A stretch of DNA of 8,757 nt from Fen-1077 sp964462865 (GCA_964462865.1 CAYWZO010000068.1:1-8757); one strand, 5' to 3'. Numbered from the stretch's first letter, positions 1 to 6,035 are shown. Numbers and translations: made by a program. Notes: generated by a model not told the origin, from the letters alone.

Positions 1-60
1 GAGCATGCTCTGGAAGCAGCACTTGACATAATAGATTGTAAAATCTGCCAGAAGGCCTAG
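1..60 (+). CDS. Possible 3' end of an upstream gene (partial)
   Basis: Frame 1 is open from the first base to a TAG at 58-60 and encodes 19 residues ending DCKICQKA. The other two forward frames close within the first 30 bases. The stop lies 18 bases before the start of the CoA-transferase A gene, the spacing expected of an operon, so this may be the tail of a co-transcribed gene. Nineteen codons are too few to assign a family or to rule out chance. Confidence 0.4.
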   Translation, partial: EHALEAALDIIDCKICQKA

Positions 61-65
61 ATTCC

Positions 66-71
66 GGGAGG
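66..71 (+). promoter_or_regulatory. Ribosome binding site fixing a TTG start
   Basis: GGGAGG lies 7 bases before the TTG at 79-81. No ATG or GTG in the same frame sits near a comparable site, so this Shine-Dalgarno sequence is the main reason for accepting a TTG start for the CoA-transferase A subunit. Confidence 0.7.
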
Positions 72-78
72 AATATTA

Positions 79-819
79 TTGGAAAAGGTATACCCCAGTC
101 TCGATGAAGCGATAGCGGATATCCAGGATGGCGCCATGGTTGCCATCCCCGGTTTTTTTGCCTGTGGCGTGCCTAGGGACTTACTCCAGGCTATTATCAG
201 GAAGGGCACCAAGGATTTAACGCTTACCTGCGGCTGCGGCCCGTTGCTCGGTGCTGCCGATGAGTTGAGCACGCTGGTGAAAAACGGCCAGCTGAAAAAG
301 GTCATTGATTCTTACGGCCTGTTCCGCTCTGCCAGCAAGGGAATGAAGGACCCTTTCGAGCAGGCGGTCCGGTCCGGCGAAATAGAGTTCGAGGTCTATC
401 CCATGGGCACCATGGCCGAGAAGTACCGCGCCGGCGGTGCCGGTATCGCGGCTTTTTATACTCCTACCGGCGTCGGTTCGGTGATAGAGGAAGGTGTGGT
501 CACCAATATTGAGGCCAACCGGGCGCCCAAGGAGACCAGGCTGTTCAACGGCCAGAAATATATACTGGAGTATGCTTTGAAGCCGGACTACGCTTTTGTC
601 CACGCTTTCGCCGGCGACCGGGAGGGCAACCTGCGCTATGCCAAGACGGCCAGGAACTTTAACCATATCATGGCCACGGCGGCCAGGATTACCATCGCCG
701 AGGTCGAAAATTTGGTCGAGGTCGGGAAACTGGATGGCAACGATGTGCATACCCCCGGGATATACGTGCACCGGATGATCAAGGTGCCGCGGCCTCATTT
801 TGCCATAACCATAGACTAG
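79..819 (+). CDS. CoA-transferase subunit A (class I, 3-oxoacid CoA-transferase type)
   Basis: This is the alpha subunit of a heteromeric class I CoA-transferase, which moves CoA from an acyl-CoA to a free carboxylic acid in the cytoplasm. The 246 residues carry family hallmarks in order: a PGFFACGVP segment near residues 24-32 (family consensus GGFxxCGxP), GTMAEKYRAGGAGIAAFYTP near 110-129, and VENLVEVGKLDGNDVHTPGIYV near 209-230. The length is close to AtoD and ScoA proteins. The start is TTG, supported by GGGAGG 7 bases upstream. The B subunit follows after 17 bases, which supports one operon and one complex. The region around 50-92 (TCGCGPLLGAADELS, then SYGLFRSASKGMKDP) differs from the usual succinyl-CoA:3-ketoacid enzymes, which have an asparagine-rich stretch here. 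The acyl substrate therefore cannot be read from the sequence; acetate, acetoacetate, 3-oxoadipate or another acid are all possible. The family is secure and the substrate unknown. Confidence 0.93.
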   Translation: MEKVYPSLDEAIADIQDGAMVAIPGFFACGVPRDLLQAIIRKGTKDLTLTCGCGPLLGAADELSTLVKNGQLKKVIDSYGLFRSASKGMKDPFEQAVRSGEIEFEVYPMGTMAEKYRAGGAGIAAFYTPTGVGSVIEEGVVTNIEANRAPKETRLFNGQKYILEYALKPDYAFVHAFAGDREGNLRYAKTARNFNHIMATAARITIAEVENLVEVGKLDGNDVHTPGIYVHRMIKVPRPHFAITID

Positions 820-836
820 CAGGAAGGATGATGTAA

Positions 837-1517
837 ATGTCTCAAGAGGTGAAGTTGAAGGGGCTATCGAGGGAATTAATCGCCCTGCGGGTGGCTAACG
901 AACTTGAAGATGGCACCTATGTTAATCTGGGTATCGGCATACCGACCCTTATCTCGGACTGGATTGAAGGTAGGGATATCACGCTCCAGTCGGAAATTGG
1001 CATGCTCAAGACAGGACCGCTGGCCACCGGCGACGATATCGACCAGGACCTGATTAACGCCAGCTGCCAGGCGGTGACGGCGATGCCAGGCACTTCATAT
1101 TTCGATATTGCCGAATCGTTCGGGATGATACGCGGCGGGCACATTGATGTGGCGGTCATGGGCGCTCTGCAGGTCAACGAGCGCGGCGACTATGCGGGCT
1201 GGTCCAACCCGGCCCGGGGCCTGTTCGTGGGCAACATCGGCGGGTCGATGGACCTGTGCGCCGGTGCCAGAAAGCTGTACATCGCGATGGAACACACCAC
1301 CCGGGATGGCGAATATAAGGTCGTCAAGGAGCTATCATATCCGGCCACCGCTATGGGTAAAGTGAGCATGCTGTTCACCGACCTCGCGGTGATAGAAATT
1401 ACCCCCAAAGGGATGGTCCTTAAAGAGGTCTTCCCCGGCCTGACGCCGGAAGATATCCAGTCGGTCAGCGAGCCGAAGCTGATTATTCCTAAGGACCTCA
1501 AGGAGATGGAGCTTTAA
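837..1517 (+). CDS. CoA-transferase subunit B (class I, 3-oxoacid CoA-transferase type)
   Basis: This is the beta subunit, which carries the catalytic glutamate that forms the glutamyl-CoA thioester in class I CoA-transferases. In 226 residues it shows VNLGIGIPTL at about 29-38, then QSEIGMLKTGP at 51-61, where Glu53 is the expected nucleophile in the ExG motif. GHIDVAVMGALQV and GNIGGSMDLCAGARKLYIAMEH follow, and TDLAVIEI lies near the C-terminus, all as in AtoA and ScoB proteins. AGGAAGGA at 821-828 sits 8 bases before the ATG. The A subunit gene ends 17 bases upstream and a strong terminator follows 31 bases after the stop, so this gene closes its operon. The active site reads SEIG, where many relatives have SENG or ESG. 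The glutamate and glycine are kept, so activity is expected. The substrate is undetermined. Confidence 0.94.
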   Translation: MSQEVKLKGLSRELIALRVANELEDGTYVNLGIGIPTLISDWIEGRDITLQSEIGMLKTGPLATGDDIDQDLINASCQAVTAMPGTSYFDIAESFGMIRGGHIDVAVMGALQVNERGDYAGWSNPARGLFVGNIGGSMDLCAGARKLYIAMEHTTRDGEYKVVKELSYPATAMGKVSMLFTDLAVIEITPKGMVLKEVFPGLTPEDIQSVSEPKLIIPKDLKEMEL

Positions 1518-1548
1518 GCAGCTTTTAACGCTTTCAGGTCTAAAGCGG

Positions 1549-1576
1549 AAGGGAAGCGTCAAAGCTTCCCTTTTTT
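1549..1576 (+). terminator. Rho-independent terminator after the CoA-transferase operon
   Basis: AAGGGAAGC (1549-1557) pairs perfectly with GCTTCCCTT (1564-1572) across the 6-base loop GTCAAA. The stem runs into a T tract at 1571-1576. This ends the transcript of the two CoA-transferase genes and separates it from the cysteine-rich gene. Confidence 0.9.
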
Positions 1577-1600
1577 GTTTTATTCAATTAAGATGGGGTA

Positions 1601-2056
1601 ATGAAAATGGAAGAAATATTAATCGCTCCGTGCGGGATGAACTGTGCCGTGTGCAGCGCCTACCTGGCAAGGCAGTACGACCTGAAAAAACAGGGCATCA
1701 TGAGGATGTACTGCGCCGGTTGCCGCCCGCGGGGCAAGAACTGCGCTTTCATGAAGAAGGCCTGCGAAAAACTGGGCGAGGGGCTGGTAAAGTACTGTTT
1801 TGAATGCGATGAGTTCCCGTGTCGCAGGCTGAAACACCTTGATAAGCGCTACCGGACGTTTTACCACATGAGCATGATAGAAAACCTGAAATATATTAAA
1901 GAACACGGCATGAAAGTATTTCTGGAAAAAGAAGCGGAAAAATGGCGCTGTCCGGAATGCGGTGGCGTGATCTGCTGCCATAACGGCATCTGCTTCAACT
2001 GCGGACTGGAGAAGTTGAAAAACAAGAAAAGAAGGTACCGGTGGGAGGATGACTAG
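1601..2056 (+). CDS. Cysteine-rich DUF3795-like protein
   Basis: This protein of up to 151 residues has 16 cysteines and resembles the DUF3795 family, whose members begin with a CGxxCxxC motif. The cysteines fall in groups: C11-C15-C18, C38-C41, C48, C55, C66-C69-C74, then a C-terminal zinc-ribbon-like set C117-C120, C125-C126 and C131-C134. Binding of zinc or an iron-sulfur cluster is inferred from this spacing and is not shown. No signal peptide or membrane segment is visible, so it is probably cytoplasmic. The C-terminus is basic (KNKKRRYR). The start at 1601 has only two bases after GGGG (1595-1598). The ATG at 1607, giving MEEILIAPCG, has a better 8-base spacing and may be the true start. 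The gene stands alone between the CoA-transferase terminator and the asd promoter. Its function is unknown, and family assignment is from the motif pattern only. Confidence 0.85.
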   Translation: MKMEEILIAPCGMNCAVCSAYLARQYDLKKQGIMRMYCAGCRPRGKNCAFMKKACEKLGEGLVKYCFECDEFPCRRLKHLDKRYRTFYHMSMIENLKYIKEHGMKVFLEKEAEKWRCPECGGVICCHNGICFNCGLEKLKNKKRRYRWEDD

Positions 2057-2077
2057 TTAATGCGCCTCTGCTATAAT
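2049..2077 (+). promoter_or_regulatory. Candidate sigma-70 promoter for asd
   Basis: A perfect TATAAT at 2072-2077 lies 17 bases after ATGACT (2049-2054), a 4/6 match to TTGACA. The -35 box overlaps the 3' end of the preceding gene. Transcription would begin near 2084 and leave a leader of about 38 bases before the GTG at 2122. Confidence 0.5.
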
Positions 2078-2110
2078 TCTTTACATATAGATAACGGGTG
2101 AGTATTTATC

Positions 2111-2116
2111 GGAGGA
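2111..2116 (+). promoter_or_regulatory. Ribosome binding site fixing the asd GTG start
   Basis: GGAGGA sits 5 bases before the GTG at 2122-2124. The frame is open back to another GTG at 2098, but that one has no binding site and would add eight residues before the nucleotide-binding fold. The site therefore places the start at 2122. Confidence 0.75.
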
Positions 2117-2121
2117 ATAAA

Positions 2122-3210
2122 GTGGCTGACAAACTTAAGGTGGGTGTGCTGGGGGCTACCGGGATGGTGGGGCAAAATTATTTAAGACTGTTGAGTGACC
2201 ATCCGTGGTTCGAGGTGGTGTACCTGGCGGCATCGCCGAACTCGGCGGGGAAAAAGTACGCCGATGCCGTGGCGGGACGCTGGCACATGGAGGACGATAT
2301 CCCGGCCAGGTTTAAGGATATCGTCGTCGAGGACGCCGGTAAAGTGGACCGGGCGGTGGGGAAATGCCGGCTGGTGTTCTCGGCGGTGGAGATGGACAAA
2401 AAGGCCATCCTCGCTATCGAGGAAGAATACGCGGCGCAGGATTTTGCCGTCGTTTCCAACAACTCGGCGCACCGCCAGACGCCGGACGTGCCGGTCATGG
2501 TGCCGGAAATAAACGACAGCCATCTGGATATCATACCCGCGCAGCGGCAACAGCGTGGCTGGAAGCAGGGGCTGCTCGTCGTCAAGCCGAACTGCAGCAT
2601 CCAGAGCTACATGATACCCATCTATGCCCTGATTAAGGCCGGTTACCCCATCGAGAGCATGATTGTAGCTACCATGCAGGCCGTGTCCGGCGCCGGCTAC
2701 CCCGGTCCGGCCTCGATTGACCTGATTGATAATGTCCTGCCCTCGCTCGCCGATGAGGAAGATAAATCGGAGGTGGAGCCGCTGAAGATACTGGGCAGGG
2801 TGGAAGGGGGAAAAATCGTCCCCGATGGTAGCATCAGGATTTCCGCGCACTGTAACCGCGTAGCCGTTTCCGATGGTCATACCGCCTGTTGCAGTATCAA
2901 GTTCGCCGGCAGGAAACCGGCCCTGGACGAGGTCATTAAAATCTGGCGGGATTTCACGGCGCTGCCCCAGGAACTGAAGCTGCCAACGGCGCCGGTGCCC
3001 CCCATTATCTACCGCGATGAACCGGACCGCCCTCAGCCCCGCATCGACCGGGACGCCGGTAACGGCATGGCGATAACCGTAGGACGGCTGCGCCCGTGCA
3101 ACGTTTTCGATTACCGCTTCGTTGGCCTGCACCATAACACCGTCAGGGGCGCCGCCGGCGGTTCTATCCTGACGGCGGAGCTGCTGCTGGCCAGGGGGTT
3201 CCTGAAATAG
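2122..3210 (+). CDS. asd: Aspartate-semialdehyde dehydrogenase
   Basis: This enzyme reduces aspartyl-4-phosphate to aspartate semialdehyde with NADPH, the branch point to lysine, diaminopimelate, threonine and methionine. From the GTG at 2122 it has 362 residues. The N-terminal Rossmann fold shows VGVLGATGMVGQ (7-18). The catalytic cysteine is in KPNCSIQS (Cys158). QAVSGAGYPG (186-195) holds the substrate-contacting Gln186. RISAHCNRVAVSDGH (239-253) supplies the expected Arg239 and catalytic His253. HNTVRGAAGGSILTAELL lies near the C-terminus. The HPWFE stretch after the dinucleotide loop and the overall layout resemble the archaeal and fungal branch of the family more than the enteric E. coli Asd. 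No other lysine or threonine pathway gene is next to it. It has its own promoter and a strong terminator, so it appears to be transcribed alone. Confidence 0.96.
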   Translation: MADKLKVGVLGATGMVGQNYLRLLSDHPWFEVVYLAASPNSAGKKYADAVAGRWHMEDDIPARFKDIVVEDAGKVDRAVGKCRLVFSAVEMDKKAILAIEEEYAAQDFAVVSNNSAHRQTPDVPVMVPEINDSHLDIIPAQRQQRGWKQGLLVVKPNCSIQSYMIPIYALIKAGYPIESMIVATMQAVSGAGYPGPASIDLIDNVLPSLADEEDKSEVEPLKILGRVEGGKIVPDGSIRISAHCNRVAVSDGHTACCSIKFAGRKPALDEVIKIWRDFTALPQELKLPTAPVPPIIYRDEPDRPQPRIDRDAGNGMAITVGRLRPCNVFDYRFVGLHHNTVRGAAGGSILTAELLLARGFLK

Positions 3211-3220
3211 GGGTATAATA

Positions 3221-3260
3221 AAAAGAAAAATGAGGGGCTTCTGCCAAGAAGCCCCTTTTT
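3221..3260. terminator. Bidirectional terminator between asd and tRNA-Asn
   Basis: GGGGCTTCT (3234-3242) pairs perfectly with AGAAGCCCC (3247-3255) across the loop GCCA. Five T residues follow on the + strand (3256-3260). An A-rich run (3221-3231) precedes the stem and becomes a T-rich tail on the - strand. The hairpin can therefore stop both asd transcription and the converging tRNA-Asn transcript. Confidence 0.9.
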
Positions 3261-3270
3261 ATTAACGTTC

Positions 3271-3346
3271 TGGCTCCCGAGGTTGGACTCGAACCAACGA
3301 CCAAGCGGTTAACAGCCGCCCGCTCTACCGACTGAGCTACTCGGGA
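3271..3346 (-). tRNA. tRNA-Asn (anticodon GUU)
   Basis: The minus strand folds into a full cloverleaf of 76 bases, including an encoded CCA (TGG at 3271-3273 on the + strand). The acceptor stem is TCCCGAG/CTCGGGA with discriminator G. The D arm is GCTC/GAGC, the anticodon stem GGCGG/CCGCT closes the loop CTGTTAA, and the T arm is GTTGG-TTCGAGT-CCAAC. The anticodon GTT reads asparagine codons. It has its own promoter on the right and shares the terminator at 3221-3260 with asd. Confidence 0.97.
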
Positions 3347-3367
3347 ATATTCGCAGGAATCCTAAAT

Positions 3368-3396
3368 ATTATCTCTTTTTCACGCCTGCAAGTCAA
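3368..3396 (-). promoter_or_regulatory. Promoter for tRNA-Asn
   Basis: Read on the minus strand, TTGACT (complement of 3391-3396) is followed after exactly 17 bases by GATAAT (complement of 3368-3373). Each box matches the sigma-70 consensus at 5/6. Transcription would start about 15 bases before the tRNA 5' end. Confidence 0.75.
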
Positions 3397-3421
3397 GTTG
3401 GCTGCATTCGTGTTTCAAAGC

Positions 3422-3430
3422 TGGTATAAT
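3422..3430 (+). promoter_or_regulatory. Candidate extended -10 promoter for the rhomboid gene
   Basis: TGGTATAAT is a perfect extended -10 element (TGn plus TATAAT at 3425-3430). No good -35 box lies 16-18 bases upstream, which is typical of extended -10 promoters. The TTG start of the rhomboid gene is 37 bases downstream. Confidence 0.5.
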
Positions 3431-3466
3431 AGGAAATGAGTATAGCATTAGGAGAGGTATTTATCA

Positions 3467-4162
3467 TTGCCCTTAAGTGATAGAGATTATATGAGGCGTA
3501 CTCCCCGGCCGGCACGGCGTTCCTGGGGGCTCCGGGGTTTCCGCCTGTCCAGCCTCAACCCTGTTTGGCTGCTCATCATTGTAAATTTTGTCCTGTACCT
3601 GGTGACAATAGCCTGGGGCAGGGGAATTCTGGATATCGGCGGTTTTCGCTACGCCATTTATAAGATGCACTATTATCTGGGGCTGATACCGGCCATTGTC
3701 GAGCAGAGACCGTGGACCATGCTGACCAACATGTTCGTCCATGCTGAATTCTGGCACATCTTCATGAATATGCTGTTTCTGTACTTCTTCGGTTCCTCCC
3801 TGATAAGAATCACCGGCACCAAGAAGTTCCTGCTGGTCTATTTTCTGGGTGGTATTGTAGGTAACATATTTACTCTGCTGGTGAGCTGGTCATCGGTGAT
3901 ACCGGTGGTGGGGGCTTCCGCCGCGGTCTATTCCCTGGCGGGCACTCTGGTGGTATTGGTGCCCAACGCCAGAGTTGCTCTCTGGGGTATTCTGCCCATG
4001 CCTTTCTGGGCCTTTATCGGGATATTCTTTGTCCTGCTGGCGTTACCGCCTTTCGTTGATATCAGCGTCGCCTGGCAGGCCCACCTGGGCGGCCTCATTA
4101 CCGGGCTCGTGGCGGGGTATATTTTCAGGAAGAGCGGGCGTTATTATTACTACTACCGGTAG
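3467..4162 (+). CDS. Rhomboid-family intramembrane serine protease
   Basis: This 231-residue protein is predicted to be a rhomboid protease, which cuts transmembrane substrates inside the membrane. It shows all core motifs: NMFVHAEFWHIFMNM with His92, His97 and Asn101 in the second core helix, GASAAVYSLAG with the catalytic Ser151, and AHLGGLITGLVAG with the partner His206. Hydrophobic segments lie at about 31-50, 96-112, 121-140, 147-165, 173-193 and 205-220, giving the usual six-helix core. The N-terminus is basic (residues 9-26, rich in Arg) and the tail is RYYYYYR. The start is TTG with GGAGAGG at 3451-3457, 9 bases upstream. The ATG at 3491 would shorten it by eight residues but lacks a binding site. 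It is transcribed alone between tRNA-Asn and the tRNA-tuf operon. The substrate is unknown. Confidence 0.93.
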   Translation: MPLSDRDYMRRTPRPARRSWGLRGFRLSSLNPVWLLIIVNFVLYLVTIAWGRGILDIGGFRYAIYKMHYYLGLIPAIVEQRPWTMLTNMFVHAEFWHIFMNMLFLYFFGSSLIRITGTKKFLLVYFLGGIVGNIFTLLVSWSSVIPVVGASAAVYSLAGTLVVLVPNARVALWGILPMPFWAFIGIFFVLLALPPFVDISVAWQAHLGGLITGLVAGYIFRKSGRYYYYYR

Positions 4163-4209
4163 CTGTCGGCGGTCAGCCGAAGGGACGGGGGACGGAAACC
4201 TTTTTCAGC

Positions 4210-4238
4210 TTGACTTTTACGCTTACCGTATCTATAAT
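4210..4238 (+). promoter_or_regulatory. Promoter for tRNA-Thr(UGU)-tRNA-Tyr
   Basis: TTGACT (4210-4215, 5/6) is followed after 17 bases by a perfect TATAAT (4233-4238). Transcription would start near 4245, about 35 bases before the first tRNA. It is the first promoter of the tRNA-tuf block. Confidence 0.8.
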
Positions 4239-4279
4239 ACTTAGGTTACTGTTTGTTGAAATCATACGTTGTTTATAGT

Positions 4280-4352
4280 GCCCGAGTGGCGCAATGGTAG
4301 CGCAACCGACTTGTAATCGGTAGGTTGAAGGGTTCGAATCCCTCCTCGGGCT
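4280..4352 (+). tRNA. tRNA-Thr (anticodon UGU)
   Basis: A 73-base cloverleaf without an encoded CCA. The acceptor stem is GCCCGAG/CTCGGGC with discriminator T. The D arm is GCGC/GCGC, and the anticodon stem ACCGA/TCGGT closes the loop CTTGTAA, giving TGT. The T arm AAGGG-TTCGAAT-CCCTC has one A-C mismatch at its outer pair (4328 with 4344), and the variable loop has six bases. It is the first gene of a Thr-Tyr-Thr tRNA cluster ahead of tuf. Confidence 0.95.
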
Positions 4353-4377
4353 GGTTTTAGAGCTGTGGGTCTTACGC

Positions 4378-4464
4378 GGAGGGATGCCGGAGCGGCCAAT
4401 CGGAGCAGACTGTAAATCTGCCGCCCTAAGGGCTACGCAGGTTCGAATCCTGCCCCCTCCACCA
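4378..4464 (+). tRNA. tRNA-Tyr (anticodon GUA)
   Basis: An 87-base type II tRNA with an encoded CCA. The acceptor stem is GGAGGGA/CCCCTCC, with an A-C mismatch at the inner pair. The anticodon stem GCAGA/TCTGC closes CTGTAAA, giving GTA. The long variable arm is built on GCCCTAAGGGC (4423-4433), as expected for bacterial tRNA-Tyr. The T arm is GCAGG-TTCGAAT-CCTGC. It lies 25 bases after tRNA-Thr(UGU), so the two are probably cut from one transcript. Confidence 0.96.
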
Positions 4465-4493
4465 TAATTCAAGCCGAATAAAATAAAATAGTA

Positions 4494-4523
4494 TAGACAA
4501 ATAGTCATAATAATCTGTATAAT
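4494..4523 (+). promoter_or_regulatory. Promoter for tRNA-Thr(GGU)-tuf operon
   Basis: TAGACA (4494-4499, 5/6) is followed after 18 bases by a perfect TATAAT (4518-4523) in an AT-rich gap. Transcription would start near 4530, only a few bases before the tRNA at 4533. This likely gives tuf and the downstream genes a strong promoter in addition to read-through from the first tRNA promoter. Confidence 0.75.
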
Positions 4524-4532
4524 TAAACCGAC

Positions 4533-4605
4533 GCCCACATAGCTCAGTCGGTAGAGCACATTCTTGGTAAGAATGGGGTCATCGGTTCGAATCCGATTGT
4601 GGGCT
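4533..4605 (+). tRNA. tRNA-Thr (anticodon GGU)
   Basis: A 73-base cloverleaf without an encoded CCA. The acceptor stem is GCCCACA/TGTGGGC with discriminator T. The D arm is GCTC/GAGC, the anticodon stem CATTC/GAATG closes TTGGTAA (anticodon GGT), and the T arm is ATCGG-TTCGAAT-CCGAT. All stems are fully paired. It ends 20 bases before the tuf start codon, so its 3' processing must separate it from the tuf mRNA. Confidence 0.97.
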
Positions 4606-4625
4606 CGGAAAAAAGGGAGGATGAA

Positions 4626-5831
4626 ATGGCAAAGCAAAAATTTGACAGGACAAAACCGCATGTAAACGTGGGCACCATCGGTCATGTTGACCACGGCAAG
4701 ACGACCCTCACCGCAGCGATGACGCTGGTATTATCCAAGCAGGAGACTAATACCCAGTTCCGTGCCTTCGATAGTATCGATAATGCCCCGGAAGAGAAAT
4801 CCAGAGGCATGACCATTGCCATTGCCCACGTGGAATACGAGACAGCCAAGCGGCACTACGCCCATGTGGACTGTCCCGGACACGCTGACTTTATTAAAAA
4901 CATGATTACCGGCGCCGCCCAGATGGATGGTGCTATACTGGTCGTCAGTGCCCCGGACGGCCCCATGCCCCAGACCAGGGAGCATGTCCTGCTGGCCCGC
5001 CAGGTGCTCGTGCCTTACATCGTCGTCGCGTTGAACAAGGTTGATGCGATGGAAGACGAAGAGCTCCTCGAACTGGTGGAAGTTGAAGTCAGAGAATTGC
5101 TGACCAAATACGAGTTCCCGGGTGACAAGACCCCCATCGTCAGGGTAAGCGCCCTCAAAGCCCTGGAATGCGGCTGTGCCAAGCCGGACTGCAAATGGTG
5201 TGGGCCCATCCTCAAACTGATGGATGCCGTCGACGAGTATATTCCCATACCGCAGCGCGCCAAAGACCAGCCCTTCCTGATGCACGTGGAAGACGTCTTC
5301 AGCATCAAGGGGCGGGGCACGGTACCCACCGGCAGGGTGGAGCGCGGTATGATTAAGGTCGGCGAGGAAGTGGAAATCGTCGGTCTCCACCATGAACCGC
5401 GCCGCGTCACCGTTACCGGTCTGGAAATGTTCCACAAGACCCTTGACCAGGCCGAGGCGGGCGATGCTGTCGGCGCGCTGTTGAGGGGTGTCGAGCGTGA
5501 GGATATCGAGCGCGGCATGGTGCTGGCGGCCCCGGGCTCCATCAAGCCCCATACCTACGCCGAGGCCCAGGTCTACGTCCTGACCAAGGACGAAGGCGGC
5601 CGGCACACCCCGTTCTTCAACGGCTATAAGCCCCAGTTCTATATCCGCACCACCGATGTCACCGGTACCATCGAACTGCCGGAAGGCGTCGAGATGGTCA
5701 TGCCCGGCGATAATATCAACATGAAGATGAAGCTGATTTACCCCGTGGCCCTGGAGAAAGGTCTACGGTTTGCTATTCGTGAAGGAGGCAGGACGGTAGG
5801 TGCCGGCACCATAAGCCGCATCATAGAATAA
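4626..5831 (+). CDS. tuf: Elongation factor Tu
   Basis: EF-Tu is the GTPase that delivers aminoacyl-tRNA to the ribosome. The 401 residues start MAKQKFDRTKPHVNVGTIGH. The G1 loop GHVDHGKT is at 19-26, with Thr63 of RGMTI as the switch I threonine, DCPGH at 82-86 and NKVD at 137-140. Domains 2 and 3 follow with GRGTVPTGRVERG (229-241) and the C-terminal RTTDVTGTIELPEGVEMVMPG stretch. Residues 182-192 form a CxCx4Cx2C cluster (C182, C184, C189, C192) between NKVD and domain 2, absent from E. coli EF-Tu but, as I recall, found in Chloroflexota and some other groups. The ATG at 4626 is chosen because GGGAGG (4615-4620) lies 5 bases upstream and the conserved N-terminus begins here. The frame stays open upstream only because it runs into the tRNA. 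rpmG starts three bases after the stop. Confidence 0.99.
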   Translation: MAKQKFDRTKPHVNVGTIGHVDHGKTTLTAAMTLVLSKQETNTQFRAFDSIDNAPEEKSRGMTIAIAHVEYETAKRHYAHVDCPGHADFIKNMITGAAQMDGAILVVSAPDGPMPQTREHVLLARQVLVPYIVVALNKVDAMEDEELLELVEVEVRELLTKYEFPGDKTPIVRVSALKALECGCAKPDCKWCGPILKLMDAVDEYIPIPQRAKDQPFLMHVEDVFSIKGRGTVPTGRVERGMIKVGEEVEIVGLHHEPRRVTVTGLEMFHKTLDQAEAGDAVGALLRGVEREDIERGMVLAAPGSIKPHTYAEAQVYVLTKDEGGRHTPFFNGYKPQFYIRTTDVTGTIELPEGVEMVMPGDNINMKMKLIYPVALEKGLRFAIREGGRTVGAGTISRIIE

Positions 5832-5834
5832 ACT

Positions 5835-6002
5835 ATGGCCAAGAAAGCTGAAGCCAGGGGTGTGATATACCTTGCCTGTACCGAATGCAAGGAGCGGGTC
5901 TATACCACCAGTAAAAACAGGAAAAACGATACGCAGCGTCTGGAGCTGAATAAATATTGCCCCCGCTGCCGTACGCACCGGACGTTCCGGGAGGCAAAGT
6001 AG
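5835..6002 (+). CDS. rpmG: Ribosomal protein L33 (bL33), zinc-binding form
   Basis: This 55-residue protein of the large ribosomal subunit is too short to stand out in a simple ORF scan, but is clear by family. It has the L33 pattern GVIYLACTEC near the start, YTTSKNRKN in the middle and KYCPRCRTHRTFREAK at the end. Cys15, Cys18, Cys42 and Cys45 form the two CxxC pairs of the zinc-ribbon (C+) paralogue. The ATG is three bases after the tuf stop with no clear Shine-Dalgarno sequence, so translation is probably coupled to tuf. The order tuf-rpmG-secE-nusG is common in bacteria. Confidence 0.96.
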   Translation: MAKKAEARGVIYLACTECKERVYTTSKNRKNDTQRLELNKYCPRCRTHRTFREAK

Positions 6003-6035
6003 GGCCACGTTGCCCTTGAGGGTGGACTAGCAGCG

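Noticed and set aside
23..28. Perfect TTGACA resembling a -35 box
   Set aside because: No -10 box lies 16-18 bases downstream (the bases there are TGCCAG), so it is probably chance within coding sequence.
2182..3135. Long minus-strand open frame of 317 codons opposite asd
   Set aside because: It lies wholly antisense to a clear asd gene, has no recognisable motif, and its length is explained by the GC-rich codon use of asd.
3214..3219. TATAAT just after the asd stop
   Set aside because: No -35 partner exists and it lies directly before a terminator, so a promoter here is unlikely.
4731..5606. Minus-strand open frame of 291 codons opposite tuf
   Set aside because: Shadow of a highly conserved gene, with no family motif or ribosome binding site.
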